Origin: Candidatus Bipolaricaulota bacterium
GTDB lineage: Bacteria > Bipolaricaulota > Bipolaricaulia > UBA7950 > UBA9294
Length of the DNA stretch: 7,367 nt
Assembly: GCA_020350845.1 (NCBI GenBank)
Contig: CP070725.1
Span: 1,197,882-1,205,248, forward strand
Direction of reading: 5' to 3'
This document shows positions 6,237-7,367 of this stretch, one piece after another; the stretch's first letter is position 1; each line of letters begins with the position of its first letter. A program made the translations under genes and the position numbers. A model generated the notes under the pieces. That model did no database searches, was not told where the DNA came from, and saw only the letters and a list, made by a program, of their open reading frames with translations.

Positions 6237-7046
6237 TCACTCGTCGACAGGTTCCTCGAAGTAGTCCGCGATGATCTCCCGCGCACGGCGCAGATCCCGC
6301 TCGAGGACCATGATGCGCACTTCGGCGAGGCCGTCCATCGTGACCGGAAGGTGAGACGGTGACGCGTGACGGAGCAGGTTGGCGCGGATCCCGAAGTCCT
6401 CGAGCAGTCCCACAATGAGCTGTGCCTTGGGCTCCCCCCAGACCTTGTGACAGCTCACCAGATCCCCGTCCTGGATCTCGGCCAGTGAGTCCAGGAGGTA
6501 GTGGACGATGGTGATGCACTGGCTCGTGTGCAGGCTCCGTGTCCCCAGGGAGAGCGCCGGAAGCGCGTCGAGAACGCTGCGATCCCCCTCGGTGAACGAC
6601 ATGTGGTCGGAGAGGATGAACGCCGGGTCGGAGGGCAGGGAAGCCGCGCGGAACGGGCTCCCGCCTTCATCCAGCAGCAGCGGGTGAGCCCCCTGGAGGT
6701 GGAGATGGTCGAGCGTCTCCTCGAGGGCCGCCCGCGAGACACGGATCCCGGGGGAGCTTTCCCGCTCCTCGTCTCCAAGTTGGCTCAGCGCGCGCCGGAT
6801 GAGGCCGGCGGTCGACCGCTCGTCGGGATTGAGACGCTTCAGCCGTCCTCCGTCGAAGCGGATTCGCACCTGATCGCGCAACAGCAGCGTGACCTCGACG
6901 TCGCGTCGCAGGTCGTGCGAGAGGAAGAACGCCGCGCCGACGGCACGACAGAGAACATCCATCCGGCCCCCGGCACCGGGAAGGTCGTCGAGGGGGAACC
7001 CCGGGTCGAGCGACGCCTCATGGGCGAGGATGACAAAGCGCCTCAT
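6237..7046 (-). CDS. TrmY-like SPOUT tRNA methyltransferase fused to a DUF2007-like domain
   Basis: Residues 1-188 resemble TrmY (COG1901), the SPOUT-fold, SAM-dependent enzyme that in archaea makes N1-methylpseudouridine at tRNA position 54. Matching landmarks: MRRFVILAHEA (1-11), DDLPGAGGRMDVLCRAV (20-36), FFLSHDLRRDVEV (40-52), LNPDERS (72-78), SPGIRVSR (98-105), FILSDH (143-148) and the trefoil-knot segment SLHTSQCITIVHYLLD (171-186) with Cys177. Archaeal enzymes end about here. This protein continues for some 80 residues; 194-265 (DLVSCHK..., LLEDFGIRANLL, VRIMVLERDLRRAREII) look like DUF2007 (PF09413), a small putative signalling or binding domain. The domain call is from pattern memory. 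The actual bacterial RNA substrate is unknown, since bacteria normally have ribothymidine at position 54. The start ATG at 7046 matches the family N-terminus exactly, has no Shine-Dalgarno and follows a promoter-like element by 7 nt. It is divergent from the 7271 gene and upstream of pcm. Confidence 0.88.
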   Translation of the reverse strand: MRRFVILAHEASLDPGFPLDDLPGAGGRMDVLCRAVGAAFFLSHDLRRDVEVTLLLRDQVRIRFDGGRLKRLNPDERSTAGLIRRALSQLGDEERESSPGIRVSRAALEETLDHLHLQGAHPLLLDEGGSPFRAASLPSDPAFILSDHMSFTEGDRSVLDALPALSLGTRSLHTSQCITIVHYLLDSLAEIQDGDLVSCHKVWGEPKAQLIVGLLEDFGIRANLLRHASPSHLPVTMDGLAEVRIMVLERDLRRAREIIADYFEEPVDE

Positions 7047-7053
7047 AGAGGCA

Positions 7054-7081
7054 AGTCTAGCGTCCTCGGTGCGGATGTCCA
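7054..7081 (-). promoter_or_regulatory. Candidate promoter of the trmY-like gene (leaderless type)
   Basis: On the minus strand TGGACA (7081-7076; five of six to TTGACA) and TAGACT (7059-7054; four of six to TATAAT) are 16 bp apart. Only 7 nt separate the -10 from the ATG at 7046, so transcription would start at about the A of the start codon. The absence of a Shine-Dalgarno agrees with a leaderless mRNA. Confidence 0.5.
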
Positions 7082-7159
7082 GACACTCATCGTCACCCCT
7101 GTGTCGGTTCTCCGATGGACCTGTGGTGATCCTCCAGGTGACCGCTTTCCCGGCCCTCG

Positions 7160-7220
7160 CGGCACGATTCCGTCGTGGGCATGCCGCTCCCGACGTACCT
7201 TGGCACGATGACCCATGCCG
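7160..7220. repeat. Repeated dyad in the divergent intergenic region, possible operator
   Basis: GGCACGAT occurs at 7161-7168 and 7202-7209 (41 bp apart, near four helical turns), each followed by CATGCCG (7180-7186 and 7214-7220). Within each copy GGCA and TGCC form a dyad, and the first copy also has CACGA-N5-TCGTG (7163-7177). It lies between two divergent genes in the 224 bp gap (7047-7270), where a shared regulator could bind. The repeats are short, so chance is not excluded. Confidence 0.3.
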
Positions 7221-7270
7221 ACGGTAACGATGCTGTCTGGCGATGTATGACTGAGGGAGGGATCGGTCAC

Positions 7271-7367
7271 GTGCGAGCTCGGGGATTCATTGCTGCTCTT
7301 GCCCTGTTGATGCTGGTGGCCAGTACCGGGTGGGCGTCTGGGTGGTTCACCGGGAGCTGGACGACGG
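7271..7367 (+). CDS. Secreted protein, N-terminal fragment (cut by window end)
   Basis: Only 32 codons are visible. A GTG start at 7271 is preceded by GGGAGG (7255-7260) 10 nt upstream. It opens an uninterrupted frame with a textbook Sec signal peptide: basic MRARG, a hydrophobic core FIAALALLMLVAS (6-18), then a polar stretch TGWASG with a likely signal peptidase I site after WAS or nearby. The mature start, WFTGSWTT (24-31), is rich in Trp, Gly, Ser and Thr, suggesting the first strand of a secreted or outer-membrane beta protein. No lipobox Cys is seen. The gene is divergent from the trmY-like gene. Family cannot be named from this much sequence. Confidence 0.75.
   Translation, partial: MRARGFIAALALLMLVASTGWASGWFTGSWTT

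Noticed and set aside
7201..7220. Sigma-54-like promoter (TGGCAC at 7201)
   Set aside because: The downstream GC that should lie 10 nt after GG is displaced by 3 nt, which sigma-54 promoters do not tolerate.
7043..7270. 75-codon minus-strand frame upstream of the trmY-like gene
   Set aside because: It fills the divergent promoter region, overlaps the trmY start, has no ribosome site or domain, and covers the probable regulatory dyads.

Overview
The window reads as a GC-rich, Gram-negative-type bacterial chromosome segment: codon third positions are mostly G or C, there are two lipoproteins with clear lipoboxes, a signal-peptide protein that looks like an outer-membrane barrel, and a bacterial uvrA. 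There is no phage, transposon, CRISPR or RNA gene. A bacterial TrmY homologue, PKD-domain lipoproteins and a secreted protein whose mature end is rich in Trp and Gly would suit a deep-branching candidate phylum (Bipolaricaulota/Acetothermia is my guess), but that is an impression, not something the sequence proves.

Layout. Positions 1-1634 (+) hold the C-terminal part of uvrA (excinuclease ABC subunit A), cut by the window edge. It converges on a leftward series of six genes. The 90 bp convergent gap carries two stable hairpins without T-tracts. Positions 1725-4229 (-) form a tight three-gene envelope operon: a secreted barrel-like protein, then a two-PKD lipoprotein, then a three-PKD lipoprotein. 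These genes are joined by a 4 bp gap and a 4 bp ATGA overlap, so they are very likely co-translated. Upstream on the same strand lie ltaE (low-specificity threonine aldolase, 4383-5450), pcm (protein-L-isoaspartate methyltransferase, 5519-6184) and a TrmY-like SPOUT RNA methyltransferase with an extra C-terminal DUF2007-like domain (6237-7046). A 224 bp divergent region with short repeated dyads separates it from a rightward gene (7271 onward), of which only the signal peptide and first mature residues are visible.

How the genes relate. uvrA serves nucleotide excision repair and is unrelated to its neighbours. The barrel and two PKD lipoproteins probably form one cell-surface or periplasmic assembly. 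pcm and ltaE are housekeeping metabolic/repair genes that may be read together with trmY. The two most unusual points are the TrmY-DUF2007 fusion in a bacterium, and the fact that trmY and pcm both lack a Shine-Dalgarno sequence and have a -10-like hexamer 6-7 nt before the ATG, whereas every other visible start has a good Shine-Dalgarno. That pattern suggests leaderless transcripts.
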